From contig CAIIXF020000469.1 in the NCBI GenBank assembly GCA_903813345.2, forward strand, positions 1-64,000: a DNA stretch of 64,000 nt, read 5' to 3'. A program made the position numbers and the translations under genes. Each line of letters begins with the position of its first letter. Position 1 is the stretch's first letter. The stretch is from Owenia fusiformis (lineage: Eukaryota > Annelida > Polychaeta > Sabellida > Oweniidae). This document shows positions 46,001 through 53,390 of this stretch, piece by piece. The notes under the pieces are model-generated. The model saw only the letters and a list, made by a program, of their open reading frames with translations. It ran no database searches and was not told the origin of the DNA.

Positions 46001-49000
46001 TAATACAATCTCGTTACATTGTACATTGTTCCATTCGGGCATCCATAATATAGCTTAATATAGCTTATGCTTAACTCAATACAATCTCGTTACATTGTCC
46101 ATTGTTCCATTCGGCATCCATAATATAGCTTAATATAGCTTATGCTTAACCTAATACAATATATCAATGCAACCGACCGATCATTTGTTCTTACAGGACC
46201 CTGCTAACTGTTATTCCCGCCCTTTGTGTGATTTATGCGCTGACAGCTCTTGTAGGGCTCACGGTGTATGCCTATTACTCTCACATTCAATGTGACCTTA
46301 TGGTTATTGGAGCTGTTACTAATATAAATCAGGTAGATTTACTGCAAGGACTCGATGCGCTGAAATTTGGGGATTCATATCATTAAACTTTGTCATTAAA
46401 GCATGCATATTATGAAATATAGTTTCAATTTTTAGATATTCCCCTACTTTGTAATGGACGTACTTGCGGTTCCAGGCATACCAGGGATATTTCTTGCAGC
46501 TATGTTTAGCGCCGCATTGAGGTGATTTTTAATATTTTAAAATCATTAGTAAAGATCTTGAACTTTCGTGTCTGTGGAGTAAAGATAGGATTGACAATGT
46601 TGTAATTCTGGATGCTCTGTTCTTATTTCAATTCCTGGTCTTACGCTTTTGAAAAGATTTTATCGACAGATTTTTCGAGGTTCGTCATAATCATGTTTCT
46701 TCTGAAAATAAACCTGAAATATATTTATCAGGATATATTAACAATACGCCGTACGTTTTATAAAGACAAAAATTAATTCAGTGTTAAACTGCTATAAAGC
46801 AGACGCGTTGGCGCCACTGGGGGTCATCTAGCAACGAAGGCACGATGTCTTCGTTTCAGAATATTTTCCAAGCAATGATTTGGATCATTCTATATTCTTT
46901 GGCCTTCATCCGAGGTGATTCTCAAGAATTCAACAAGAAATTTACGACCAGTACTTTGGACACATCCAGGGGACACATCGTGTTCGTGTCCAAAAACGTT
47001 CAAGTGCAATGTTTTGGGAACGAGTAAAGAATAAGATAAAAGCCCGTTTTGACTGTTTTTATTACCCGAACTGTATTTCAGTACGATATCATCACTTGTT
47101 AATTCCCTTGCTGCAAATATCTGGGAGGACGTTCTTAGAGATCGCTTTCCTAACGCAAGCCTTGCTAGGGCGACGCATATTACAAAGGGATTGGGTACGT
47201 TATATATTTCTGAATCTCGCTTATTATGGAGTCATCACATTTAAGCCATGTGGGCTTACTGTTCGCTACCGTGTGGATACTTTGGTTGGGAAAAGGCATT
47301 TATACACAGTGGGCAAAACAAATAGTTTTACAGCAATCTCCCATCACACCAAATAATTATTCAATTAGTCAAGTAAAAAATTAATGCCCAAAATTAGCCA
47401 GCAGGCCACATTGTGGCGAACGGTGAGCCCGCACATCGAATGTGACAGCTACTTTAATTAAAATATAACAGTGCAGTTAAGCTGTGTCTTATGGCTCATC
47501 CCAGGGTGAAGATATGCAGGTTTGTTATATTGTTTTAAACATATATTAAAATGATTACAATTTTGCGTTATTTTAGTGATTGTATTTGGGATTTTGTCGA
47601 CTGTGATGGCGTTTGTTGCTATGAAGATTCCTGGTCAAATCTTGCAGGTACACATCCAGAAAATTTGTTTTGAGTTTCACCGTTACGTAACAATAGAGAC
47701 TGCTTGTCGAATAGTTACACTATAAGGTAGATTTGCATATCTTTTAAGAAGCTAAGATCTTCAAAAGTTTTTCTCTAACATATTCCACAAATTAGTTACT
47801 GTTCATTTTTGAACAGGCTGGATTATCACGCTTTCAAACCTAAGTAAAAAGTAACAAAATACTAAATTATATCGTCTTGTGTTTAGATATATAATTCAGT
47901 ATCCTTACGTTGTAGTAAAATAGTAAGTGAAAATTATACAGTTTGGACTCTTCCACTCACAGGTCACCGTGGCATTGGGCGGAGCAGTTGGAGGGTCGGT
48001 TGTTGGGATGTATTGTCTTGGAGCCTTTACGACCAGCTGCAACTGGAAGGTAAACCAGGATGAAACATTAACAATCAAAAACAGAATAATGACAGAATAG
48101 CAAGTAAAATTTCCAAAAAGACGATACTTATATTTTATTATTTTAAACGAATTTTTTCTCTTAATAACCTGAATACTTAACATAACTAATAAATAAACGC
48201 AGTGAATACGTCTGGGGTACAATATCACTGGTCCCCATCTGGTTATAAAGACGCTACTGCTTTATAACAAAATCGATGAACTTCCGTCGAAGGAAAGTTT
48301 TCTTTTCATCATTTTCACCAACAATGCAAAGAGGTTGATTTGTACCTGGTGAATTTCGTAACGTCTTGGTTGTGTTGTGTAAACGTCCTGGTTGTTGACG
48401 TGAGGAATTCTTATTCGATTATTGGAGCTGCTGGATATATTTGCTCGTGACTGACTAGCTTTCAGTAACCTGATGCTAATATTAACATATGGGTAAAACA
48501 TTTGCCGGATACAAATCCACATGATGAAAATAAAAATTCCTCCGAATGGTATTTAGTTTTCTTTCATTTATATATTTACGGACTTTCTGCAAGTTTGTTA
48601 TTTGATCGACCATATAAAAGTGGGAGACTATATTTATTCTGTTCATTTATTTTTTTCAGGGAGTAACAGCTGGAGGATGGGTCAGTTTTGCTTTCTTATT
48701 GTGGATCGCTTTGGGGGCGTTCACGATAAAATCCACGAAACACATCCTTCCCCCGGCGTCGACTAACGGATGCTATGTTAAAAACGTCAGCGAACTCTTT
48801 AATGAAACTAGTACAACGCCATATTCAACCAATGAATATCAGATTGGCTTCTCCAATTCAAGCACTGTTTCGCCTGTACCAGCGGTCGAGGAGTAAGACG
48901 CCACTTATATACAGGGTGGGCCAAAAAAACCACCCCCCTAGCCAATATTTCTGATAAATATTCAATTTTTAACATGCACACCAACAATGATATATCATTT

Positions 49001-52000
49001 TAAAGACAATTTAATTTGAAACAAAATGATATATAATAGAACAATTTTCAACAACTCTGGCTCGAGATATAACCATTTATGTGACATGGGGGTCAAAAAA
49101 CACCTTTTCAATTTTCGTCGATTTTGCGAACAATTGCCTATTTCTACCAAATTCTAGTAAATTACAACATTGTCATGAGTCTTTCATTATTGAATATTAT
49201 ATATTGTTTTCATTCAGTTTTTGAACCTTGCATGCTCAATATACATTTGTATGCTTATAAAACTAATTCATTTCTTATTCAGTCTGTCCAAATATGGCTC
49301 AAAAGACTCACCCCCGGACCCAAATTCTGATTTGATTTCTCGCTTAAAACGCGAAAGCCATTGGTATAATTGATGGACCTCTGCAGAAGTACCATCCAAC
49401 ACCTAATTATTCATTCTTTCTGTTTGTCTACACCCCCCCCCCCCTGATGGTCTAGGGATCTGCATAGGCCAACTGTTCTAAATGCCCCAAGTACTATACA
49501 TGTAATCAAAAGGCTATACTCTATATCAGTAAGCAAGAATAGTGACATTTGCGATAAAAGGCTACTCAAATCGAGATGACATTTTTCTGAAAGGTAGGTG
49601 GTGTCCACTCGGTGTTTCCCAAAAAGGAAAGACCGTACAGGCCCTGTTTTTTGAACCAGGAGCAAAAATATACTCTGAATGTTAATGACATGAGGTGGTA
49701 AAAAAGGACTCCTCGAGAATATAAAAAACATGTGAAAGAAATTTCATTTTCTGATAGAACAGTGCTCCATCACACAGGTCCAATGCTACCCTGGAGTTTT
49801 TGGAGATTCGAAATGTCACCATCTCTATCCCAGAAAAATGGCTTATTGGCAGTCCAGTTGCCAATAATGTTGATTACCATACCTGGGGGCATCTAGAACA
49901 GTTGGTATTTAAATATACCCAGCCTATCAGGGATGTAGAGGAACTAAAAGAAAGAATAACAAGTAGTTGAATGGTACTTCCGCATACATCCATCAATTAT
50001 GCCATCAACCAATGGCTTCCGCGTCTTAAGCGAATAATCCAATCAGAGGATGGGTCAGGGGGGTGGGTCTATTGAGCTATTTTTGGACAGACTGAAGAAG
50101 AAATGAATTAGTTTTATAAGCATACACATGTAAATTGAGCATGTGCGGTTCAAAAACTGAATGAAAACAATATATAATATCCAATTATGAAAGACTCATG
50201 ACAATGTTGTAATTTACTAAAATTTGGTAGAAATAGGCAATTGTTCGCAAAATCGCCGAAAATTGAAAAGGTGTTTTTTTGACCCCCATGTCACATAAAT
50301 GGTCATATTTCTATATGGGGTTGTTGAAAATGGTGCTATTATATATCATTTTGTTGCAAATTAAATTATCTTTAATATGATATATCATTGTTGGTGTGAT
50401 TGTTAAAAAATAAATATTTATCAGGAATATTGGCTAGGGGGGTGGTTTTTTTGGCCCACCCTGTATATATTATCCACGACTTATAATTACTAAATGGCTT
50501 TGGCCCAATTTGCTTGAATTAATTCTTATTCTCCCAAAGTATAATCTTTATGTATGTAAAACGTATTCATTACATTCTTAGCCCTAATGTATGCAATTAT
50601 CAATTTGAACGTGAATCGTAAAAATGTCGTTTCTAGAAAAGGGTTACCTTTTGATTTATCTTTCATGCATGTACAATATTACATTTTCAAGGGGACACTT
50701 GGACAAGTTTTACTCAATTTCTTACACCTGGTATGGCTTGATAGGATTCATTGTGACGTTTACAGTAGGGATGCTCGTAAGCTTGGTGACAGGTATTACC
50801 AGTATTTCATTAAACAGATAACAAAACTAGGCAAAGGGTAATCAGTGTTTCAAACAGTCAAGGCAAAACGGGTAATACTAATGTTGGTATTATAAATAGT
50901 ACCGTGGGTACTTGGCTCACATGGTGTTGCTCAAAAGTGAATGATGGCTAAAATGGCTAAAAACGGATATGATTACTACTCTTTACAGTGACATGGCTTT
51001 TTGCAATGCAGGACACCTTAAATTATTTTTAAGCTAGGAAAAGGGCCAACAGTGAATTTCGCGAGACAAAAATGGTGACCATTTTGAAAATAGGCAAGCT
51101 TTTGAACCAGGAGTCACAGGGGATTTTTCTGTACTGATGTTGAACAAAAATAACTTAAAACAGGACACCTATCGACAGAAGTTTTAAGGCAAATGGTTCA
51201 AAAGCGGATTTCGCGAGACAGATGGACAAATCAATGTTAACTAAAATGGCTGTAAATGAAAAAAAAACGGATACAATTTTTGCCGATTTTAGCAACAAAA
51301 ATATTTCATACATGACATGGCTTTGTACAAAGTAGGACATCTGAAATTATTAGTAAAGCTAGGGAATGGGCTAAAAGTGAATTTCGCAAGACAAAAATGG
51401 CGACCATTTTGAAATTAGGCAGCTTTTAAACCAGGAGTCATAGGGGGGGGGGGGGTCTAAATTGATTTTGAACAAAAATAACTCAAAACGGGAATCCTAT
51501 TGACAGAGGTTTTAAAACGGGCCAATTGTTGACAGACGGACGCGGACGGACAGACAGACAGACAGACGCACAAGTGAGTGATTGCAATAGCTCACCACGT
51601 GAGCTAAAAATCACATGTATCTAGGATGAAGAATTAGAAAAGATTCATCCTCGGTAGTATCAGTGTTTCTTTTAAGTTTATTTTTTCTGTTTATTCGCCA
51701 TGCTTTCTGATTTACAAATAAACTTTTGTCAAATCACTTTTCTAAACATGATATTATTCTACTTTATCTTTGTCAATAGATATTCGATGTCGTCAGTTTC
51801 CTGTCTCTCCTTTCATGGCTTGTCATATGCATATGTTTGTAGGTTTTAGTGATAAAGACGATGTTGATGAGGAGACATATATTAAATGGCCAGATTTGCT
51901 GTTCTGCTGTCTCCCTGAGTCGTACAGGGTGGGGTTATGGAGAAAAATTACAGTAAGCAGTACATACACTCTATCAATTAAAATGAATTCTTGCTTGTAG
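24725..52000 (+). CDS. SLC5-family sodium:solute symporter, gene 2, complete (15 exons)
   Basis: The gene encodes a Na+-coupled plasma-membrane transporter of the monocarboxylate/multivitamin-like SLC5 group. Exons are 24725-25060, 35940-36008, 40713-40764, 40995-41062, 43892-43972, 44253-44326, 44558-44698, 46197-46332, 46436-46521, 47082-47194, 47577-47647, 47963-48049, 48660-48892, 50692-50792 and 51843-52000. They total 1806 bases: 601 residues plus stop, close to the roughly 600-residue family length. All junctions keep the frame. Landmarks are SEYLLADRKL (loop after helix 1), LTSTYEYLYRRF (exons 1-2), GGIKAVIWTDVFQ (exon 5), RHTFWGLTIG and QPGVQRF (exon 7), STISSLVNSLAA (sodium-site helix, residues about 348-359) and a glycosylated loop with NVS, NET and NSS (exon 13). 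Exon 15 holds the acidic tail. Introns are loaded with transposons. Gene 1 is a near-identical sister, and 15755-16090 is a possible alternative first exon. The substrate is not readable from the sequence. Confidence 0.92.
25448..25555 (+). repeat. tRNA-derived sequence (B2)
   Basis: This is the copy of 16478-16585 with the same A- and B-box-like motifs. It lies in intron 1 of gene 2. Confidence 0.55.
25744..27059. mobile_element. DNA transposon with about 30-bp inverted ends and 4-bp target repeat
   Basis: The ends are GATACGACGTCAGATACTGT and onward (25744) and its complement ending ...TCTGACGTCGTATC (27059). About 30 bases pair with one or two mismatches, and the repeat AAAT directly flanks both sides (25740-25743 and 27060-27063). 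The 1.3-kb interior has no transposase that I recognise. A 4-bp target repeat is used by several superfamilies, so I do not assign one. Confidence 0.8.
26716..26801 (+). other. Short basic exon-like frame inside the 1.3-kb element
   Basis: The frame starts ATGACAAGGGGC and reads MTRGIVKESRKTVRQRERRA then EKRDKEEN, ending at AACAG|gtaggg, which resembles a donor. Local composition is GC-richer than the surrounding element. It may be the first exon of a lost or distant transposon protein, or chance. I recognise no family. Confidence 0.25.
27090..28285. mobile_element. Inverted-repeat element with ACT target repeats and low-complexity core
   Basis: The ends AGAGACCTTAAG (27090-27101) and CTTAAGGTCTCT (28274-28285) are perfect inverses and are flanked by ACT on both sides (27087-27089, 28286-28288). 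Subterminal GTACAGGT/ACCTGTAC motifs are inverted too (about 27112-27152 and 28237-28256). The core is the CTGCC-type repeat. A 3-bp target repeat would suit Harbinger-like elements, but no protein supports that. Confidence 0.7.
27520..27962 (+). repeat. CTGCCAGCCTGTCGGT-type minisatellite and GTCC/GTCT microsatellite
   Basis: Imperfect units of about 12-20 bases (CTGCCAGCCTGTCGGT) run into (GTCC)n and (GTCT)n tetramers. Open frames on both strands (for example 27514-28008, Cys/Pro/Ser-rich) arise because the repeat lacks stops. They are not genes. Confidence 0.9.
28289..29365 (+). other. Intron 1 spacer without recognisable gene
   Basis: AT-rich. Small open frames (for example 28876-29145) show no family motif. 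A weak GTACA-repeat similarity near 28400-28480 may be a solo repeat edge. Confidence 0.4.
29366..29748 (-). pseudogene. Tail of a Tc1/mariner-superfamily transposon
   Basis: It starts with AGGGTGTCTCAAAAAAATGT, typical of mariner-like inverted ends. On the minus strand 29715-29452 reads LKGNIQREFQNISTG and later MRLHRLCAVKGKG before GLKH. This follows the usual end of DDE transposases (LKxRI...RLxxCIxxxGxHxEH). The rest of the transposase is absent because the LINE joins directly at about 29749. The assignment is by pattern only. Confidence 0.4.
29749..32706 (+). mobile_element. 5'-truncated LINE with open reverse-transcriptase frame
   Basis: A continuous frame (29572-32577, 1001 codons, of which the first 59 are antisense of the mariner tail) encodes the end of an endonuclease domain (TSYIDHIAIS, SDH at residues 103-105) and a full reverse transcriptase. 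Visible are motif A DVRKAFN (505-511), motif B QGGVMSM (564-570) and YADD (603-606). A C-x2-C-x8-H-x4-C knuckle lies at 924-941. The 3' region ends in an ACAT microsatellite tail (32687-32704), a habit of CR1/L2-like elements. No stop interrupts the frame, so the insertion is fairly young. The missing 5' part makes it non-autonomous. It lies in intron 1 in gene orientation. Confidence 0.88.
32707..35939 (+). other. Remainder of intron 1 of gene 2
   Basis: No gene is recognised in these 3.2 kb. The phrase GTTGCCAAACTTTTGGAGGG occurs at about 34369 and 35351, and a looser form near 35540, suggesting a degraded local repeat. The short frames around it have no family signal. It ends with TTCTACTGCAG, the acceptor of exon 2. 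Confidence 0.5.
35940..36008 (+). CDS. SLC5 gene 2 exon 2
   Basis: Twenty-three codons: YLYRRFKSQVARQSCMIIGS then VGF. This continues TSTYE of exon 1 into the conserved YLxxRF motif and the next helix. The donor is TTC|gtgagt. Confidence 0.92.
37360..37915 (+). repeat. Degenerate tandem repeat with GACCTTCAA/AAGGTCAAA words
   Basis: TTTTCAACTTGCTTCAAATTGACCA recurs with variants at about 37434, 37554, 37695 and 37810 (spacing 115-140), each with a CTCAAGGTCAAAA block. Small frames inside are repeat-derived. Confidence 0.8.
38456..39279. mobile_element. 824-bp nested DNA transposon with perfect 9-bp target repeat
   Basis: The ends TAGCCTTGCCCAAGTCGGT (left) and ACCGACTTGGGCAAGGCTA (right) are perfect inverses, and weaker pairing extends about 70 bases inward to ACCGCCTTGTAC. 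The direct repeat GGTTTGGCA abuts both ends (38447-38455, 39280-39288). A 9-bp duplication is the mark of Mutator-like elements. No transposase is present, so this is a non-autonomous copy, nested in the 3.75-kb element. Confidence 0.85.
39290..40090 (+). other. Right interior of the 3.75-kb element
   Basis: AT-rich. TTGGAGGATACAAA occurs at about 39543 and 39723 and a reversed form (TTTGTATCCTCCAA) at about 39386, a small internal repeat set. No gene. Confidence 0.5.
40713..40764 (+). CDS. SLC5 gene 2 exon 3
   Basis: Fifty-two bases reading VAIAGVVMYAPAIALEA. This is the short helix with the family's YAPAxAL motif. The donor GCAG|gtaaga leaves phase 1. Confidence 0.9.
40791..41005 (+). repeat. 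Three 75-bp tandem units, each carrying the exon 4 splice acceptor
   Basis: TAGACTAGTAGTAGTACTAG starts at 40791, 40866 and 40941. Each unit ends with ACATTTCAG|TAACTGGT, so an acceptor plus the first bases of exon 4 occurs at 40845, 40920 and 40995. Only the third continues into the transporter frame. The first two meet an in-frame TAG within about 10 codons. Confidence 0.92.
40995..41062 (+). CDS. SLC5 gene 2 exon 4
   Basis: It completes the split Val codon and reads TGLSTWVSILIMAAVATFYT then TL, the helix leading into GGIKAVIWTD of exon 5. The donor is CTG|gtatgt in phase 0. Confidence 0.88.
41533..42860 (-). mobile_element. Retroelement fragment inserted in the fold-back element (8-bp target repeat)
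   Basis: The insert is flanked by ACTGACGC (41525-41532 and 42861-42868), and the interrupted arm aligns with the right arm when the insert is removed. It is 5'-truncated, with its 3' end at the left side. This is the second event in a nested pair. Confidence 0.85.
41771..42850 (-). pseudogene. C-terminal part of a retrotransposon polyprotein
   Basis: On the minus strand the frame from about 42850 includes SRLRHK-like AESQLRHKDIVGVV, GRMGLGNYGTSRWKD, then LLPSPANLTTWGF and CIHCG. After a frameshift near 42270-42310 it continues with DWELRVDLHQRLTFP, RPDMLLFSEDKRIAVMIEL, TVPWEDRIEVAHQLKSAKYQ, PVEVGCRGF and NKASRWLWLRR to a stop at 41771. I know this series from the C-terminal region of retroelements widespread in corals, molluscs and fish. 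The exact clade is uncertain. It is truncated and frameshifted. Confidence 0.75.
43892..43972 (+). CDS. SLC5 gene 2 exon 5
   Basis: Twenty-seven codons reading GGIKAVIWTDVFQFLIIMIG then MIIAFAM. The GGxKAVxWTDxFQ motif is among the most conserved in SLC5. The acceptor is CGATTGCAG and the donor ATG|gtaaat. Confidence 0.94.
44253..44326 (+). CDS. SLC5 gene 2 exon 6
   Basis: It reads GCSRVGGFANMWDLCQRGGR then IQPI and ends in phase 2 at ATAGA|gtgatt. That donor is weak, but it is the only one that joins exon 7 as DFDLNPLTRHTFW, the expected loop. Confidence 0.85.
44558..44698 (+). CDS. SLC5 gene 2 exon 7
   Basis: The acceptor is TGTGTTCCAG. It reads FDLNPLTRHTFWGLTIGVGV, then IFTHLYGVSQPGVQRF and SATRSLKDAR, with the RHTFW and QxxVQR motifs of the family. 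The donor ACT|gtaagc is in phase 2. Confidence 0.93.
44740..46165 (+). repeat. 65-bp minisatellite in intron 7 of gene 2, about 22 units
   Basis: Units consist of CCATTCGGGCATCCATAATA, a TAGCTTATGCTAAACC-like block and TAATACAATCTCGTTACATT, then GTCAATTATT. The period is 64-67 bases with considerable divergence. The last unit merges with the natural end of intron 7 (TTAACCTAATACAATATATC), which is single-copy in gene 1 (about 430). Confidence 0.93.
46197..46332 (+). CDS. SLC5 gene 2 exon 8
   Basis: It completes Leu 274 and reads TLLTVIPALCVIYALTALVG then LTVYAYYSHIQCDLM. The acceptor is TTCTTACAG and the donor CAG|gtagat. Confidence 0.93.
46436..46521 (+). CDS. SLC5 gene 2 exon 9
   Basis: The sequence and donor are the same as gene 1 exon 9 (VPGIPGIFLAAMFSAAL, phase 2 end). 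Confidence 0.92.
46845..47027 (+). other. Nested open frame in intron 9 of gene 2, shortened
   Basis: This is the copy of the 1130-1324 frame. It stops at 60 codons because GAGTCT has become GAGTAA. The loss of an identical end in a recent copy argues against a needed product. Confidence 0.15.
47082..47194 (+). CDS. SLC5 gene 2 exon 10
   Basis: Residues about 348-385. The conserved STISSLVNSLAANIWEDV segment contains the expected second sodium site. Confidence 0.93.
47577..47647 (+). CDS. SLC5 gene 2 exon 11
   Basis: VIVFGILSTVMAFVAMKIPG then QILQ, identical to gene 1. One helix. Confidence 0.91.
47963..48049 (+). CDS. SLC5 gene 2 exon 12
   Basis: A Gly-rich helix (VTVALGGAVGGSVVGMYCLG) and AFTTSCNWK, identical to gene 1 exon 12. 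Confidence 0.92.
48660..48892 (+). CDS. SLC5 gene 2 exon 13
   Basis: GVTAGGWVSFAFLLWIALGA, then the extracellular loop with sequons NVS, NET and NSS. Val/Ala, Gly/Ser, Glu/Lys, Gly/Glu and Leu/Phe differences separate it from gene 1. The donor is GAGGA|gtaaga. Confidence 0.92.
48912..50463 (+). mobile_element. Tc1/mariner-superfamily element with roughly 500-bp inverted arms, in intron 13
   Basis: The ends CAGGGTGGGCCAAAAAAACC and its inverse are flanked by TA (48910-48911, 50464-50465) within a TATAT target. The empty site survives in gene 1 (about 3850-3865). The arms remain complementary, with mismatches, for about 500 bases (to about 49411 and back from about 49965), unusually long for mariners. 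The middle carries a transposase relic. Confidence 0.88.
49750..49972 (+). pseudogene. Relic of a DDE (mariner-type) transposase C-terminus
   Basis: The frame reads NSAPSHRSNATLEFLEIRNV, then WLIGSPVANNVDYHTWGHLE and QPIRDVEELKERI. This follows the transposase pattern DxAPxHxAN...SPDLNPxDYxxWGxLE...IxxVxELKxRI. The SPDLNP-equivalent Asp is replaced (SPVANN), and only this end of the enzyme remains, so it is inactive. Confidence 0.75.
50692..50792 (+). CDS. SLC5 gene 2 exon 14
   Basis: GHLDKFYSISYTWYGLIGFI then VTFTVGMLVSLVTG, the last helix. Acceptor and donor are as in gene 1. About 1.1 kb of the preceding intron is missing relative to gene 1 (junction near 50597). Confidence 0.91.
50886..51618. 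mobile_element. Repeat insertion in intron 14 of gene 2
   Basis: About 730 bases absent from gene 1. It starts near GGGTACTTGGCTCACATGG and ends near CACGTGAGCTAAAAATCACA, so the ends are roughly inverted. It contains two loose copies of a block with TTTTGAACCAGGAGTCA and GGACACCTAT, a G-run near 51443, and (GGAC)n(AGAC)n at 51540-51568. This repeat type is common in mollusc DNA as far as I recall. No coding. Confidence 0.6.
51843..52000 (+). CDS. SLC5 gene 2 exon 15 and stop
   Basis: The acidic tail FSDKDDVDEETYIKWPDLLF, then CCLPESYRVGLWRKIT, stops at TAG 51998-52000. As in gene 1, ATTACA|gtaagc could act as a donor to an unseen terminal exon. Confidence 0.82.
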
Positions 52001-53205
52001 TCCATGATCTGATTTTTCTAAGAGCTCTATTTAAGGAGTTTGTTGTCCGGGTGTCCGCCACAAAAACTACTGCATAATATTCCTATATATATATTCTCTA
52101 CACTGAGTTATGTTCCATTTTTCGTGTAAGTGTGGCATGGGAATATCATCATATTCCTAAGTCATCAAATATATTTATTTGGGTAACGTTTTTGACACCC
52201 TGTACCTTTTATACATGTCACATTACCTTCTTTGAAGCATTTGACAAGTGTTTTATTACTAAATGTATTCACACCAAAACACTGCGCCACGCAGATTTTT
52301 TTACCATTGCAGACATTTGCATCCTGTGAGAACCATCTTTTTGACATTTTCGAAATCCTATATTATCTTGTTAATCAAAAGTATTTACTTTTTATCAAAG
52401 TTATATCATACTTGAACTGCAGTTATGTGGTAAAAAGTCAAAAATACATTGTAAAAAGGGAATCTTGTGCGACCCCATTTTATAGGCAAAAGCCCCTGTT
52501 ACAATCAAAACTAAATATGTTTTCTTAATAGGGAAGTCAATCTTTGAAACGGTATGTTCATTTTTTGTGGCGAAATTCCGGACAACGACTCTTAATTTTT
52601 CTTGGGGCAGGTTTGAGACTATTGGTACCTTAAGATAAAAGCTATATTGGCCTTTCCATATTTTAGTGGACTTTCCTATTAATAAAAGTGATTAATGCCC
52701 ATTTTCTCAATAAATATGCAATATTAATAGGGTGGTTCAAAGAGACCACAAAGACAGGATTTTATATTAACCAACCATCATGGTAAAGTGTCAACCGTGT
52801 ATTATCTAATTATAGTAGGCACTTTCCAAATTCGTCTCGCCCTCGTGTCACTTAAAATGTTCATGCTGCTTGTTAGGGCTCACGGAATCTTGATAACAAG
52901 GATGGAGATGCTAGGGAGAATGCAGAGCCTGTTGAAATGGAGAGTTTTTAGAACCAAAAGGAACTGAGCGAGCCTAAAGGACATGGGGCACAAACATTTT
53001 GATACAATTTTTAAAGGAGACTCTGAAGTGTCATTTAGGGCTTACAATAGATGGCGAATAACATGGGACACATACAGTATGATATAATTTTGAAAGGAGA
53101 CTCTATTAAGAGTGTCATTAAGGACTTACAATAGATGGCGAAGGACATGGGACACAAGCATTGTGATATAATTTTGAAAGGAGACTCTATTTAGAGTGTC
53201 ATTTA
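52001..53205 (+). other. 3' flank of SLC5 gene 2
   Basis: It matches the gene 1 flank (5638-6882) with small indels and one extra copy of the 80-bp unit (three copies, about 52970-53205). No gene. Confidence 0.6.
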
Positions 53206-53275
53206 GGAGCAGTTGGGGGGGGGGCATTGTTGGAATGCATTGTCACGAAAATTTACAAGCAGCTGCAACTGGGAG
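53206..53275 (+). pseudogene. Relic of SLC5 exon 12 downstream of gene 2
   Basis: GGAGCAGTTGG...ATTGTTGGAATGCATTGTC...CTGCAACTGGGAG|gtaaac is slightly better preserved than the gene 1 counterpart (donor-side GGGAG kept) but has the same G-run and no frame. Confidence 0.72.
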
Positions 53276-53390
53276 GTAAACTAATCAAGATGAAATGTAG
53301 GGCGGTTAAGCGAGCGTGTAATTAATATTTTAACCCCGGAGTTAACTGTTTATCTCTCAATTCAATTCATCATTTAAGTCCCAGGGACCT

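Noticed and set aside
49411-49731. Minus-strand 106-codon frame in the mariner element
   Set aside because: The transposase homology is on the plus strand at 49750-49972. The minus-strand frame shows no family pattern.
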